Shown here one piece after another: positions 52,947 through 63,805 of a stretch of 64,000 bases of DNA. The translations under genes were made by a program, and so were the position numbers. Source of the DNA: JBBRHQ01 sp963781345 (GTDB lineage: Bacteria; Actinomycetota; Thermoleophilia; Solirubrobacterales; 70-9); the NCBI GenBank assembly GCA_963781345.1, contig CAWAFQ010000008.1:1-64000 (forward strand). The letters are read 5' to 3'. The notes beneath the pieces are model-generated. The model worked only from the letters and a program-made list of their open reading frames with translations, made no database searches and was not told the DNA's origin. Position 1 is the stretch's first letter; every line of letters begins with the position of its first letter.

Positions 52947-52970
52947 GGGCGGCCGAGGGGGCGGTTCGGA

Positions 52971-52976
52971 TATAGT
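52971..52976 (+). promoter_or_regulatory. -10 box upstream of the atp operon
   Basis: TATAGT lies 105 bases before the first atp gene, close to a consensus -10; a clear -35 is not visible. It would give an untranslated leader of about 95 bases, unlike the leaderless genes. Confidence 0.5.
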
Positions 52977-53080
52977 CGCCCGGCCGCCGGCGCCGGGGAG
53001 ACGCTCCCGAGCTGAGCGGCATCTGTCTCTTCCGTGCCACACACGACCGCAATTGCCAGGCCGTCAGACCACAGTCTCCG

Positions 53081-53278
53081 ATGAACGACGAACGCCCCCC
53101 GAGGGCGGAAGCCGCGACGGCCGGATTGCAGCTGATCATCGCCATGGTCGGCGGCGGAGCGATCGGGTGGGGACTGGGGACGCTTCTGGACATCGCCGTC
53201 CCGCTCGGCCTAGTCGGGCTGTTTGCGGGGCTGTTCGTGGGACTCGGCTTTGTCTACGCTCGCTTTAGACGGGTCTGA
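53081..53278 (+). CDS. atpZ: AtpZ/AtpI-type small membrane protein
   Basis: A 65-residue protein with two helices (LQLIIAMVGGGAIGWGLGTLLD and PLGLVGLFAGLFVGLGFVYARF), the layout of AtpZ, a small partner of AtpI encoded first in many atp operons. The following gene begins 22 bases later. Confidence 0.75.
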   Translation: MNDERPPRAEAATAGLQLIIAMVGGGAIGWGLGTLLDIAVPLGLVGLFAGLFVGLGFVYARFRRV

Positions 53279-53300
53279 CAGCGTCGGCGGTGGCAGCAAG

Positions 53301-53678
53301 ATGCTGCTCGCGGTCCGCTATGCCGACCTCGCCGTCCTGGCGATCGCTCTGCCCGTCTTTTTGATCGCGGGCTGGCCGATGCTCGGCTACGGCGTGATCG
53401 CCGTCGTCTGGCTGATCCAGCGGGGCATCCAGTTCGCCGCCGAGCGCCACACGGCGCGCGCCCTCGCCGAGGGCAACCGCCGCTCGGCGATGGGGGTGCT
53501 GGCGGGCTCGATCCTCGGCCGGGTCTGGCTCGTGACCCTCTCGATCCTCCTCGTCGGCGGCCTCTTCGAGCGCCAGGACGGCCTCGCCGCGGCGCTGCTC
53601 AGCTTCGTCCTGGTGACGGTGTCGCTGATCGCCCAGGCCGTCGGGCGGATGCTCGAGCCGGAGGAGGTGGCGTCATGA
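53301..53678 (+). CDS. ATP synthase subunit I-like membrane protein
   Basis: A 125-residue protein with four hydrophobic helices and a central polar section (QRGIQFAAERHTARALAEGNRRSAMG). Position just before atpB and the helix pattern suit an AtpI-like assembly factor, which helps assemble the c-ring. Sequence similarity is weak, as is normal for AtpI. The stop overlaps the atpB ATG. Confidence 0.75.
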   Translation: MLLAVRYADLAVLAIALPVFLIAGWPMLGYGVIAVVWLIQRGIQFAAERHTARALAEGNRRSAMGVLAGSILGRVWLVTLSILLVGGLFERQDGLAAALLSFVLVTVSLIAQAVGRMLEPEEVAS

Positions 53679-54586
53679 AGAGGAAGACCAAGGTCCTTCT
53701 CGGGGTCGGCCTCTATCTGGCCTTCACGATCGCGCTCGGGGTCCTTTTTGGCAGCGACGGCAAGAACGACGCCTTCAAGCCCCAGGACGAGTTCAAGGTC
53801 GAGCCCTGGGTCGACGTCAAGCTCGGCGGCGTCGACCTCAGCATCAACAAGGTCGTCCTCTACCTCTTCCTCGCCAGCGCCCTGACGATCGCGACGATGG
53901 TCTGGATCTCGCGGCGGATGCAGCAGAAGCCGAACAAGGTCCAGATGCTGGTCGAGCTCGCCTACGACCTCACCCGCGACAACATCACCGGCGGCAACAT
54001 CGAGGAGACGCGGCTGGCGAACAAGTGGTTCCCCTTCCTCGGCGCGCTCTTCTTCTTCATCTGGTTCTCGAACATGATCGGCTACATCCCGCTGCCGATC
54101 AACACCGAGCACCCGATCGACGTCTTCGGCCTCGAGATCCCGGCCTTCGCCCTCTACGCGGCGACCGCGAACATCTCGATCCCGCTCGCCCTGACCCTCG
54201 TCGTCTGGGGCTCCTACCACTACGAGGGCGTCCGCGCCAAGGGTTTGATCCCGTACCTGAAGAGCTGGCTTCCGGCGGGCCTCGAGAGCATGAATCCGTT
54301 CGGCAAGGCGGCGATCTTTCTGATCGAGGTCGTGTCCCACTTCGTCCGCCTGATCTCGCTCTCCGTGCGACTCTTTGCCAATATCCTTGCCGGCCACCTG
54401 CTGCTGCTGTTCATGGGCGGCGGCCTGGCCGTCCTCCTCGGCCTGGCCGCCCTGGGAGCGCTGACGGCGCCGATGGCCTTCGCCTTCTACATATTCGAGG
54501 TGGGGCTCGTCGCCACCCTCCAGGCCTTTATCTTCTCGACCCTGACCGCGATCTACATAGGCGGCGCGACCGCCGAAAGTCACTAG
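53675..54586 (+). CDS. atpB: ATP synthase F0 subunit a
   Basis: A 303-residue proton-channel subunit. It has WFPFLGALFFFIWFSNMIGYIPLP, the essential arginine in RLISLSVRLFANILAGHLLL, and GLVATLQAFIFSTLTAIYIGGA. The N-terminus carries an extra periplasmic domain (about residues 25-60). Confidence 0.96.
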   Translation: MKRKTKVLLGVGLYLAFTIALGVLFGSDGKNDAFKPQDEFKVEPWVDVKLGGVDLSINKVVLYLFLASALTIATMVWISRRMQQKPNKVQMLVELAYDLTRDNITGGNIEETRLANKWFPFLGALFFFIWFSNMIGYIPLPINTEHPIDVFGLEIPAFALYAATANISIPLALTLVVWGSYHYEGVRAKGLIPYLKSWLPAGLESMNPFGKAAIFLIEVVSHFVRLISLSVRLFANILAGHLLLLFMGGGLAVLLGLAALGALTAPMAFAFYIFEVGLVATLQAFIFSTLTAIYIGGATAESH

Positions 54587-54602
54587 AAAAGGAGCAGTCT
54601 CG

Positions 54603-54866
54603 ATGGACGTTTCGCCAATTGCAGCGATCACCGACTCGGGGATTGAAGGCGCCGGCAAGGCGATCGCCCTCGGCGTCGGTGCCGGACTCGGCTCGATCGG
54701 AGCCGGTATCGGCATCGGCTTCATCTTCGGTAAGGAGATCGAGTCGGTCGCCCGCCAGCCGGAGATGAAGGACGAGCTGCAGAGCATCCGCTGGCTCGGC
54801 TTCGCCCTGACCGAGGCCGTCGCCTTCTACACCTTCATCTTCGGCCTGATCGCCTTCTTCCTCTAG
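54603..54866 (+). CDS. atpE: ATP synthase F0 subunit c
   Basis: An 87-residue hairpin protein of the c-ring. The first helix is glycine-rich (GLGSIGAGIGIGFIFGKEIE), the loop is ARQPEM, and the proton-binding glutamate lies in GFALTEAVAFYTFIFGL. Proton coupling is expected: the sodium-binding set is not evident. Ribosome-binding site AAAGGAG. Confidence 0.97.
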   Translation: MDVSPIAAITDSGIEGAGKAIALGVGAGLGSIGAGIGIGFIFGKEIESVARQPEMKDELQSIRWLGFALTEAVAFYTFIFGLIAFFL

Positions 54867-54870
54867 GCCG

Positions 54871-55467
54871 TTGACCGCGCCCGTCGACATCGCAGCGAAT
54901 CTCCTGCCCCTGGCCGCGGAGGTCACGAAGGACTCCGGCGGCAGCTTCCTGGTCTCGCCCGGCCTCGGGCTGATGATCTGGACCCTGGCGCTGTTCGGAG
55001 TGACGATGTTGGTGCTCGCGAAGTTCGCCTTCCCGCGGATCAGCGAGGCCCTGGAGAAGCGTGCCGAAGCGATCGCCGAGAACATCGACGCCTCCGAGCG
55101 CCAGCGCCAGGAGGCCGAGAAGCTTCTCGCCGAGTACCGCGAGCGGCTGAAGGAGGCGCGCGAGCAGGCCGACGACATCACCGCGCGCGCCCGCAAGGCG
55201 TCGGAGAACGCGATCGCCGAGGCGACGACCGACGGCAAGGCCAAGCGCGAGGAGCTGGTCGCCGCCGCCCGCCGCGACATCGAGGCGGAGACACGCCGCT
55301 CGCTCGAGCAGATCCGCAAGGAGGTCGCCGACCTGACCGTGATCGCGACGGAGAAGGTGACCCGCCGCTCGCTGACCCCCGACGACCACAAGCGCCTGGT
55401 CGAGGACGCCCTCAGCGAGGTCGACTTCACGACCCTGGCGGGAAACGGCGGATCCGAGTCAAAATGA
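54871..55467 (+). CDS. atpF: ATP synthase F0 subunit b
   Basis: A 198-residue stator subunit with a TTG start 4 bases after atpE. One helix (LGLMIWTLALFGVTMLVLAKF) is followed by a long charged coiled coil (RISEALEKRAEAIAENIDASERQRQEAEKLL). Confidence 0.95.
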   Translation: MTAPVDIAANLLPLAAEVTKDSGGSFLVSPGLGLMIWTLALFGVTMLVLAKFAFPRISEALEKRAEAIAENIDASERQRQEAEKLLAEYRERLKEAREQADDITARARKASENAIAEATTDGKAKREELVAAARRDIEAETRRSLEQIRKEVADLTVIATEKVTRRSLTPDDHKRLVEDALSEVDFTTLAGNGGSESK

Positions 55468-55579
55468 CCCCGTCGCGCCCGACACCCGCCCGCAACGGAG
55501 GCGAAAGCGAGCCCGCAAGCGTCTGGGTATCCAATGCGGGCTCGCGAAAGCAGAGCACGCGGGCGGCGGTCGTTATCTG
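55468..55579. other. Gap within the atp operon
   Basis: The only sizeable gap (112 bases) in the atp operon, between atpF and atpH. GCGGGCTCGC-like words recur but no stable hairpin or protein-like frame is clear. TTATCT lies just before the atpH ATG. Confidence 0.4.
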
Positions 55580-56113
55580 ATGGAGGAGATCGCCCGCGTC
55601 TACTCCGAAGCCCTGTTCGAGGTCGCCAAGGACAGGGGCAAGCTCGACCAGATCCGCGAGGAGCTCTCGCAGTTTGCCGACGCCCTCGACGGCGATCGCG
55701 AGATGCAGGTCTTCTTCTTCAGCCCCTACTTCTCTTCCACCGAGAAGCGGGAAGGGATCGAGCGGGCGATCTCCGGCGCCGACGCGGAGTTCGTCAACTT
55801 CCTCGAGCTGCTGACGGAGAAGCACCGGATGCCGGCGATCTTCCGCATCAAGCGTCAGTTCGAGGACCTCTGGAGGGAGGAGAACCGAAAGCTCGACGTG
55901 ACCGTGACCAGCGCCGTCGAGCTCGAGCCGGAGGTCATCGGCAGGATCGGCTCCGAGATCGAGGCCCAGACCGGGCACTCGGTCGAGCTCTCGAGCCGCG
56001 TTGACGACGCGATCATCGGTGGAATCGTGCTTCAGGTCGGGAACATGGTCCTCGACGCCAGCATCCACAATCGCTTGGAGAAACTTCGAAAGAGCGTCGC
56101 CGAGGCGGCGTAA
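55580..56113 (+). CDS. atpH: ATP synthase F1 subunit delta
   Basis: A 177-residue stator protein: IARVYSEALFEVAKDRGKLDQIREELSQFADAL at the N-terminal helical domain and LDVTVTSAVELEPEVIGRIGSEIEAQTGHSVELSSRVDDAIIGGIVLQVGNMVLDASI at the C-terminus. Confidence 0.95.
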   Translation: MEEIARVYSEALFEVAKDRGKLDQIREELSQFADALDGDREMQVFFFSPYFSSTEKREGIERAISGADAEFVNFLELLTEKHRMPAIFRIKRQFEDLWREENRKLDVTVTSAVELEPEVIGRIGSEIEAQTGHSVELSSRVDDAIIGGIVLQVGNMVLDASIHNRLEKLRKSVAEAA

Positions 56114-56130
56114 GGAGGGACCCGAAACAG

Positions 56131-57792
<1,662 letters not shown>

Positions 57793-57811
57793 GGACCGCC
57801 GAAGCTCGCCC

Positions 57812-58729
57812 ATGGCCACCCAGAAAGAAGTCCGGACGCGGATCGCCTCCGTCAAGAACATCCACAAGATCACCCGCGCGATGGAGATGGTCGCGGCCGC
57901 GCGCCTGCGCCGCGCCGAGATGCGTATCGCCGACCTGCGCCCCTACGCGCAGGCGATGCGCAGGCTGACCAAGCGGGCCGCCGAGCACGCCGGCGTGATC
58001 CCGCGGGTGCCGGTGCTGGACGAACGCGAGGAGCTGCGCCGCGTCGGCATTCTTCTGGTGACGGGCGACCGCGGGCTCGCCGGCGCCTTCAATACCAACA
58101 TCATCCGCGAGGGCCTGCGCCTCGGTCGCGAGTTCGCCTCCGAGGGAGCCGAGCCGACCTTCTCGGTGATCGGGCGACGGGGTGAGTCGGCACTGAACTT
58201 CCGCAAGCAGCCGCTGGGCGAGTCCTACACGGGCTTCACCGACCGCCCCGCCTTCGCCAACGCCCGCGAGATCGGCGAGAAGCTGACCTCGCACTACGTG
58301 GACGAGGATTACGACCGCGTCGAGGTCGTCTACAACCGCTACGTCTCGCCGCTCACCCAGCACGTCCGGCGCCAGACGCTGCTTCCGCTGCAGCGGGCGG
58401 AGGTCTTCGGCGAGGGTATCCCGGCCGAGGCCGAGGCCGCCGAGACCGAGATCGAGAAGGCCCATAGCCGCTCGCTGTGGATCTATGAGCCCGACCCCGA
58501 GGAGCTGCTGGGCCAGCTGATCCCCGAGTACGTGAACATCTCCATCTACCGGGCCCTGCTCGAGTCGGCGGCGTCGGAGCTGGGCGCGCGGATGACCGCG
58601 ATGCGGAGCGCTTCGGAGAACGCGGAGACGATGATCGGCGACCTGACCCTGGAGATGAACCGGGTCAGGCAGGCCGAGATCACACAGGAGATTTTGGAAG
58701 TTGTCGCAGGCGCCGAGGCGCTTGGCTGA
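57812..58729 (+). CDS. atpG: ATP synthase F1 subunit gamma
   Basis: A 305-residue rotor shaft. It starts at ATG 57812 (TRIASVKNIHKITRAMEMVAAARLRRAE) and ends ARMTAMRSASENAETMIGDLTLEMNRVRQAEITQEILEVVAGAEAL. GDRGLAGAFNTNI marks the central domain. Confidence 0.96.
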   Translation: MATQKEVRTRIASVKNIHKITRAMEMVAAARLRRAEMRIADLRPYAQAMRRLTKRAAEHAGVIPRVPVLDEREELRRVGILLVTGDRGLAGAFNTNIIREGLRLGREFASEGAEPTFSVIGRRGESALNFRKQPLGESYTGFTDRPAFANAREIGEKLTSHYVDEDYDRVEVVYNRYVSPLTQHVRRQTLLPLQRAEVFGEGIPAEAEAAETEIEKAHSRSLWIYEPDPEELLGQLIPEYVNISIYRALLESAASELGARMTAMRSASENAETMIGDLTLEMNRVRQAEITQEILEVVAGAEALG

Positions 58730-58745
58730 TTCCTGAAAGGAACGA

Positions 58746-60167
58746 ATGGCTGATACCAACGGAGCAAACATCGGACGGGTCGAAGAGGTGACCGGGGTCG
58801 TCGTCGACGCCGTCTTCCCCGAACAGCTGCCCGGGATCTACTCGGCGGTGACGATCGAGATGCCGGCCGACGAGGAGAAGAAGGCGAGCCAGCTCGTCTG
58901 CGAGGTGCAGCAGCATCTCGGCGACGACCGTGTGCGCACTGTCGCGATGGACGCGACCGACGGCCTCCAGCGCGGCGCCAAGGTCACCGACACCGGCGGG
59001 CCGATCACGGTCCCGGTCGGCGACGAGACCCTCGGCCGGATCTTCAACCTCCTCGGCGACCCGATCGACAACGGCGCGCCGGTCAAGGGGACCGAGCGCT
59101 GGCCGATCCACCGGTCCGCGCCCGACGTCGAGGACCTGACCCCGACCCAGGAGATCCTCGAGACGGGGATCAAGGTGATCGATCTGCTGGCGCCCTACGC
59201 CAAGGGCGGCAAGGTCGGCCTCTTCGGTGGCGCCGGCGTCGGCAAGACCGTCCTCATCCAGGAGCTGATCCGCTCGATCGCCGAGGAGCACGAGGGTCTC
59301 TCCGCCTTCTGTGGCGTCGGCGAGCGCTCACGCGAGGGCAACGACCTCTGGCTCGAGATGAAGGAGTCGGGCGTAATCGACAAGACGATGCTCGTCTTCG
59401 GCCAGATGAACGAGCCGCCGGGCGCCCGCCTGCGGGTGGCGCTATCCGGCCTGACGATGGCCGAGTACTACCGCGACGTCGGCGGCCAGGACGTGCTCCT
59501 GTTCATCGACAACATCTTCCGTTTCGTCCAGGCGGGTTCCGAGGTCTCGGCGCTGCTCGGACGGATGCCCTCGGCCGTCGGCTACCAGCCGACGCTGGAG
59601 ACGGAGATGGGGGGCCTGCAGGAGCGGATCACCTCGACCTCCCGCGGGTCGGTCACCTCGATCCAGGCGGTCTACGTCCCTGCCGACGACCTCACCGACC
59701 CGGCCCCCGCCTCGGTGTTCGCACACCTCAACGCAACCACGACGCTCTCCCGGGCGATCTCAGAAAAGGGCATCTACCCGGCGGTCGACCCGCTCGACTC
59801 GACCTCGACGATCCTCAAACCGGACGTCGTCGGCGAGGAGCACTACCGCACCGCCACCGACGTCCAGGAGGTCCTGCAGCGTTACAAGGAGCTTCAGGAC
59901 ATCATTGCCATCCTCGGCATCGACGAGCTCTCCGACGAGGACAAGCTGACGGTGGGCCGAGCGCGCAAGATCGAGCGCTTCCTCTCGCAGCCGTTCTTCG
60001 TCGCCGAGCAGTTCACCGGGCGCAGCGGCGAGTATGTGCCGGTGGCGGAGTCGGTACGCGGCTTCCGCGAGATCCTCGACGGCGAGCACGACGAGCTGAC
60101 GGAGGGCGCCTTCTACATGAAGGGCTCGATCGACCAGGTCCTCGAGGACGCGAAGAAGGGCTCCTAG
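58746..60167 (+). CDS. atpD: ATP synthase F1 subunit beta
   Basis: A 473-residue catalytic subunit. P-loop GGAGVGKTVLIQEL, the catalytic glutamate in GERSREGND, DNIFRFVQAGSEVSALLGRMPSAVGYQPTL and YVPADDLTDPAPAS. AAAGGAA Shine-Dalgarno. Confidence 0.98.
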   Translation: MADTNGANIGRVEEVTGVVVDAVFPEQLPGIYSAVTIEMPADEEKKASQLVCEVQQHLGDDRVRTVAMDATDGLQRGAKVTDTGGPITVPVGDETLGRIFNLLGDPIDNGAPVKGTERWPIHRSAPDVEDLTPTQEILETGIKVIDLLAPYAKGGKVGLFGGAGVGKTVLIQELIRSIAEEHEGLSAFCGVGERSREGNDLWLEMKESGVIDKTMLVFGQMNEPPGARLRVALSGLTMAEYYRDVGGQDVLLFIDNIFRFVQAGSEVSALLGRMPSAVGYQPTLETEMGGLQERITSTSRGSVTSIQAVYVPADDLTDPAPASVFAHLNATTTLSRAISEKGIYPAVDPLDSTSTILKPDVVGEEHYRTATDVQEVLQRYKELQDIIAILGIDELSDEDKLTVGRARKIERFLSQPFFVAEQFTGRSGEYVPVAESVRGFREILDGEHDELTEGAFYMKGSIDQVLEDAKKGS

Positions 60168-60181
60168 CCCGCGGGCGGCTG

Positions 60182-60601
60182 ATGGCGGTCGGAGACCACA
60201 CCTTCGCGGTCGAGGTCCTCACTCCAGAGGGTGAGGTCTTCAACGGTGAGGTCGTCCAGCTCTCGACGCGGACGATGGTCGGCGAGGTGGGAATCCTTGC
60301 CAACCATTCCCCTCTGCTCGCTTCGCTGAAGCCGACGGAGTTGCGGCTGAAGATCTCCGAGACCGAGACCAGGCGCTACGCACAGTCCCACGGAATGCTC
60401 CAGGTCTTCGGCAACCATGCACAGGTGCTGGTGGAGGAGGCGATCGCTCCGAAGGACCTCGACACCGCCGCTCTCGAGGCCGAGCTCGCCGACGCCCAGC
60501 AGCGGCTCGGCGACGCCGCCGAGGAAAGCGCCGCGCGGAGCCGCGCGGAGAAGGACCGTGACCGCGCTGCGACCTTCCTCAAGATCGCCCAGGGCAATTG
60601 A
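60182..60601 (+). CDS. atpC: ATP synthase F1 subunit epsilon
   Basis: A 139-residue subunit. Beta-sandwich FAVEVLTPEGEVFNGEVVQLSTRTMVGEVGILANHSPLLASLKP, then a two-helix C-terminus (LEAELADAQQRLGDAAEESAARSRAEKDRDRAATFLKI) that can regulate ATPase activity. Its stop overlaps the next start (TTGA). Confidence 0.95.
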   Translation: MAVGDHTFAVEVLTPEGEVFNGEVVQLSTRTMVGEVGILANHSPLLASLKPTELRLKISETETRRYAQSHGMLQVFGNHAQVLVEEAIAPKDLDTAALEAELADAQQRLGDAAEESAARSRAEKDRDRAATFLKIAQGN

Positions 60602-61707
60602 GCGATCTGGTTGCGCTCGCCGAGCGGCTGATCAGCTACGACACCTCGGACGCCGAGTCCATTCACGAGGCGGCGGGTTTCGTCAAGGGGTGGCTCGAGG
60701 TGCGCGGAATCGAGACTCGCGAGGAATCGGCGCGGGGGTTGCCCGTGCTGATGGCGGAGGTCGGGCCCTCCGAGGCGCCGACGGTCGTGCTCCACGGGCA
60801 CATCGACGTCGTGCCCGGCCTGCCCGGTCAGTTCGAGGCGAGGGTCGAGGGGGACCGCCTCTACGGGCGTGGCGCCTACGACATGAAGGGCGCGCTGGCG
60901 GCGATGATGGTGACACTCGCCGGGATGGCCCGCCAGGACGCCGTCCGGGTCAGGCTCGGGATCGTCGCCGACGAGGAGTCGGAGGAGGACGCCGACCGCG
61001 GCTGTGACCATCTCGTCGAGGCCGGCTTCCTCGGGGACTTCGCCATCACCGGTGAGCCGACCGATCTGCATATCGGCGTGGAGGCGAAGGGCGTGCTCGC
61101 TGTGCGGCTCGAGGTTCGGGGGCGGGCCGCGCATGGTGCGACCCCGTGGCTGGGCGACAACGCGGTGCTCAAGGCCCACGACATATTCCGGAGTATCGAG
61201 TCGCTACCGTTTACGCGGCAGAGTTCCGAGCTTTTCGACCGCCCCTCGATCAACCTCGGCCGGATCTGGGGCGGCGACGCACTGAACAAGGTCCCTGACA
61301 AATGCGTCATCGACGTCGACATCCGCTACCTGCCGGAGCAGGACCCTGCCGAAATCCTCGAGCAGGTCAGAGCCATGCCCGACTCCGAGGTGACGGCGAT
61401 CTTCCAGCGGCCCCCGGCGAGAGTAGACCGCGGCTCGGTCTTCGTCAGAGCGCTCGCCGAGGCGGCCGCGTCTCACCTCGACCACGAGCCGATGAGCGTC
61501 GGGCGCGACGGCGCATCCGACGTCGTCTCCTTCCTCCGCGTGGGGGTTCCTGCGGTCGAGTTTGGACCCCTCGGCGGCGGCCATCACGGGCCGGAGGAGT
61601 GGGTCTCGCTCTCCTCCCTCGACGCCTACAGGCAGTCCCTGGAGGCATTCCTGCGAGGGCTGCCGCAACGGGTCCGGGGAGGCGGGGATGACTCCGGCTC
61701 CGCCTGA
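60598..61707 (+). CDS. M20 family deacylase (ArgE/DapE-like)
   Basis: A 369-residue di-zinc amidohydrolase starting with TTG at 60598. Motifs are VVLHGHIDVVPG, GRGAYDMKGALAAMM, VADEESEEDADRG, EPTDLHIGVEAKG, GRAAHGATPWLGDNAV and the C-terminal EFGPLGGGHHGPEEWV. Likely removes an acyl group from N-acyl-amino acid or diaminopimelate precursor. It is joined to atpC and overlaps the LCP gene by 20 bases. Confidence 0.93.
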   Translation: MSDLVALAERLISYDTSDAESIHEAAGFVKGWLEVRGIETREESARGLPVLMAEVGPSEAPTVVLHGHIDVVPGLPGQFEARVEGDRLYGRGAYDMKGALAAMMVTLAGMARQDAVRVRLGIVADEESEEDADRGCDHLVEAGFLGDFAITGEPTDLHIGVEAKGVLAVRLEVRGRAAHGATPWLGDNAVLKAHDIFRSIESLPFTRQSSELFDRPSINLGRIWGGDALNKVPDKCVIDVDIRYLPEQDPAEILEQVRAMPDSEVTAIFQRPPARVDRGSVFVRALAEAAASHLDHEPMSVGRDGASDVVSFLRVGVPAVEFGPLGGGHHGPEEWVSLSSLDAYRQSLEAFLRGLPQRVRGGGDDSGSA

Positions 61708-63805
61708 TGACGAGCGGCCACCGTCGGAGCCGGAGGAGGAGTCAGGGGCCGAGACGGGGGAGCAGCCAACCGAGGAGCAGTTCGCGATCGAGGCGGGGCT
61801 GACCCCGCCGGGAGACGAGAACTTCGACGGGATCCCCCCGGAGCAGCTGCCCCCGCAGGGGCCGCTGCCCGAATCGGGTGAGTTCCCGGCACTCGAGCCG
61901 GAGTTCGCGGACGCGCTTCGCGCCGCTGGCGCGAAGCATCCGCCGCAGCCGCCGCCGGCCGGCGATGAGCCGCCGCCGGAGCCCGAGGCGGAGGGCGAGC
62001 CGCCTCAGCAGCCTGCCGCCGGCGAGGAGCCTCCCGAGGAGGCCCCCACCGGGGATCAACCTCAGCCCGGCGATCCCGACGCCACCGTCGAGTACTCGCC
62101 CGGGGAGGCACCGGATGAGCCCGGCAGCGCCGTCGGGCCGCCACCCACCGCAGTCGCCGCCACCGCGGCAGCAACCTCCGTCGCCGCGAGCGGGGGGCCT
62201 GCGCCGGGGCCCCACGGAAAGCCACCGCCCGAGGGCGATCACGAGCCTGCGCCGAAGCCGAAGCGCTACTGGTGGCGCTTCTCGCTGGCCTCCTTCCTGA
62301 TCATCGCCTCGGTCGCTGCGGCCACATCGGCGAGCATCCTCCTCTACCTCAACGACATCGCCGACGCCCTCAGCCACGGTGGCAAGTTGCAGAGGCAGCT
62401 GAGCCCGCTGCTGAAGGTCCCGTCAGGCGGACCGCAGAACATCCTCATCCTCGGCTCCGACAAGCGCGCCGGGACCCCCGGTGACCCCGGCCGCTCGGAC
62501 ACGACGATGCTGCTGCGCCTCGACCCCGACCAGTCGCGGATCGCGCTGATGTCGATCCCGCGTGACCTCAAGGTGAATATTCCCGGCTACGGCGTCGACA
62601 AGTTCAACGCCGCCTACACCTACGGTGGCCCGAAGCTGACCCTGCGGCTGGTCAAGCAGCTGACCGGACTCCAGATCAACCACGTCGTCAACGTCGACTT
62701 CCTCGGATTCGTGCGGGCGATCGACGCGATCGGCTGCGTATGGACCGACGTCGACCGGCGCTATTACCACTCGAACGTCGGGTTGCCGGCCTCGCTGCAG
62801 TACTCGGAGATCAATATCAAGGCCGGCTACCAGCGGCTCTGTGGCAAGGACGCGCTCGCCTACGCCCGCTACCGCCACACCGACACCGACCTGGTGCGCT
62901 CCGCGCGCCAGCAGGACTTCCTCCGCGAGGCGCGCCAGCGGGTCCCGATCCAGACGCTGCTCGGCGACTACAAGAAGCTGATCAAGATCTTCACCACCTA
63001 CACGACCTCCGATATCAGCGACGCGGAGCAGTTCCTCGGGGTGGTCAAGCTCTTCTTCGACGCCCGCGGCGCCGCGATCAAGGAGGTCCATTTCCCCGCG
63101 GTGCTGGGGCCCAGCTACGTCTATGCGTCGAGATCGGCGATCCGCGGGGCCGTGGACCAGTTCCTGGGCTTCGAGGCCAGCGGTGGCCCCCGCGGCGCCC
63201 TGGCGCCGCAGCAGGCGCCGCAGGGCGGTGGCGGCAACGGTTCGAAGAAGTCCGGGAAGAAGGCGGGCGGGGCGAAGATCCAGGTCAAGTCGCCCGGTGG
63301 CGACGGTCTCGTCCCGGCCGCGGATTCCGGAAGAGCAGCCGGCGAGGCCGTTGCCCGCCAGGTCAGCGCCGGCTTCGAGGTCTTCTACCCGACCCGGCTC
63401 CCGTCGGGCGCCTACTACATCTCCGACTCGAGCTACGAGCACATCCAGAACCCACGCGCCTATCACCTGCGGGACACCGGCGGCAGGATCCACGGCGCCT
63501 ACCGGATGACGATGCAGCTCCCGGCCGGCGACTACTTCGGGGTCCAGGGGATCCGCGGCTGGAGCGACCCGCCGATCCTCAGCGGCCCCGTGATCAAGAA
63601 GACGGTCAGCGGCCGCGACTACGACGTCTACCTCGACGGGGATCGGGTGCGGCTGGTCGCCTGGCACGAAGGCGACAGCACCTACTGGGTCTCGAACAGC
63701 CTTCTGCAGACACTGACCAATGACCAGATGATCGGGATCGCGCGCTCGGTCGAGTCGATCAACCCCAAGCCGAAGCGCCGCGCGGGGAAGAAGAACTCGC
63801 AGTGA
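61688..63805 (+). CDS. LytR-CpsA-Psr (LCP) protein with long Pro-rich N-terminus
   Basis: A 705-residue protein. Residues 1-195 are cytoplasmic and Pro/Glu-rich. One membrane helix (about 199-220) precedes the LCP domain (250-420): ILILGSDKR, RSDTTMLLRLDPDQSRIALMSIPRDLKVNIPG, FNAAYTYGG, YARYRHTDTDLVRSARQQDFL with the pyrophosphate-binding arginines and aspartates. A linker rich in Gly/Lys and another domain (580-700; FEVFYPTRLPSGAYYISDSSYE, WHEGDSTYWVSNSLLQTL) end it. It attaches glycopolymers to peptidoglycan outside the cell. Confidence 0.92.
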   Translation: MTPAPPDDERPPSEPEEESGAETGEQPTEEQFAIEAGLTPPGDENFDGIPPEQLPPQGPLPESGEFPALEPEFADALRAAGAKHPPQPPPAGDEPPPEPEAEGEPPQQPAAGEEPPEEAPTGDQPQPGDPDATVEYSPGEAPDEPGSAVGPPPTAVAATAAATSVAASGGPAPGPHGKPPPEGDHEPAPKPKRYWWRFSLASFLIIASVAAATSASILLYLNDIADALSHGGKLQRQLSPLLKVPSGGPQNILILGSDKRAGTPGDPGRSDTTMLLRLDPDQSRIALMSIPRDLKVNIPGYGVDKFNAAYTYGGPKLTLRLVKQLTGLQINHVVNVDFLGFVRAIDAIGCVWTDVDRRYYHSNVGLPASLQYSEINIKAGYQRLCGKDALAYARYRHTDTDLVRSARQQDFLREARQRVPIQTLLGDYKKLIKIFTTYTTSDISDAEQFLGVVKLFFDARGAAIKEVHFPAVLGPSYVYASRSAIRGAVDQFLGFEASGGPRGALAPQQAPQGGGGNGSKKSGKKAGGAKIQVKSPGGDGLVPAADSGRAAGEAVARQVSAGFEVFYPTRLPSGAYYISDSSYEHIQNPRAYHLRDTGGRIHGAYRMTMQLPAGDYFGVQGIRGWSDPPILSGPVIKKTVSGRDYDVYLDGDRVRLVAWHEGDSTYWVSNSLLQTLTNDQMIGIARSVESINPKPKRRAGKKNSQ

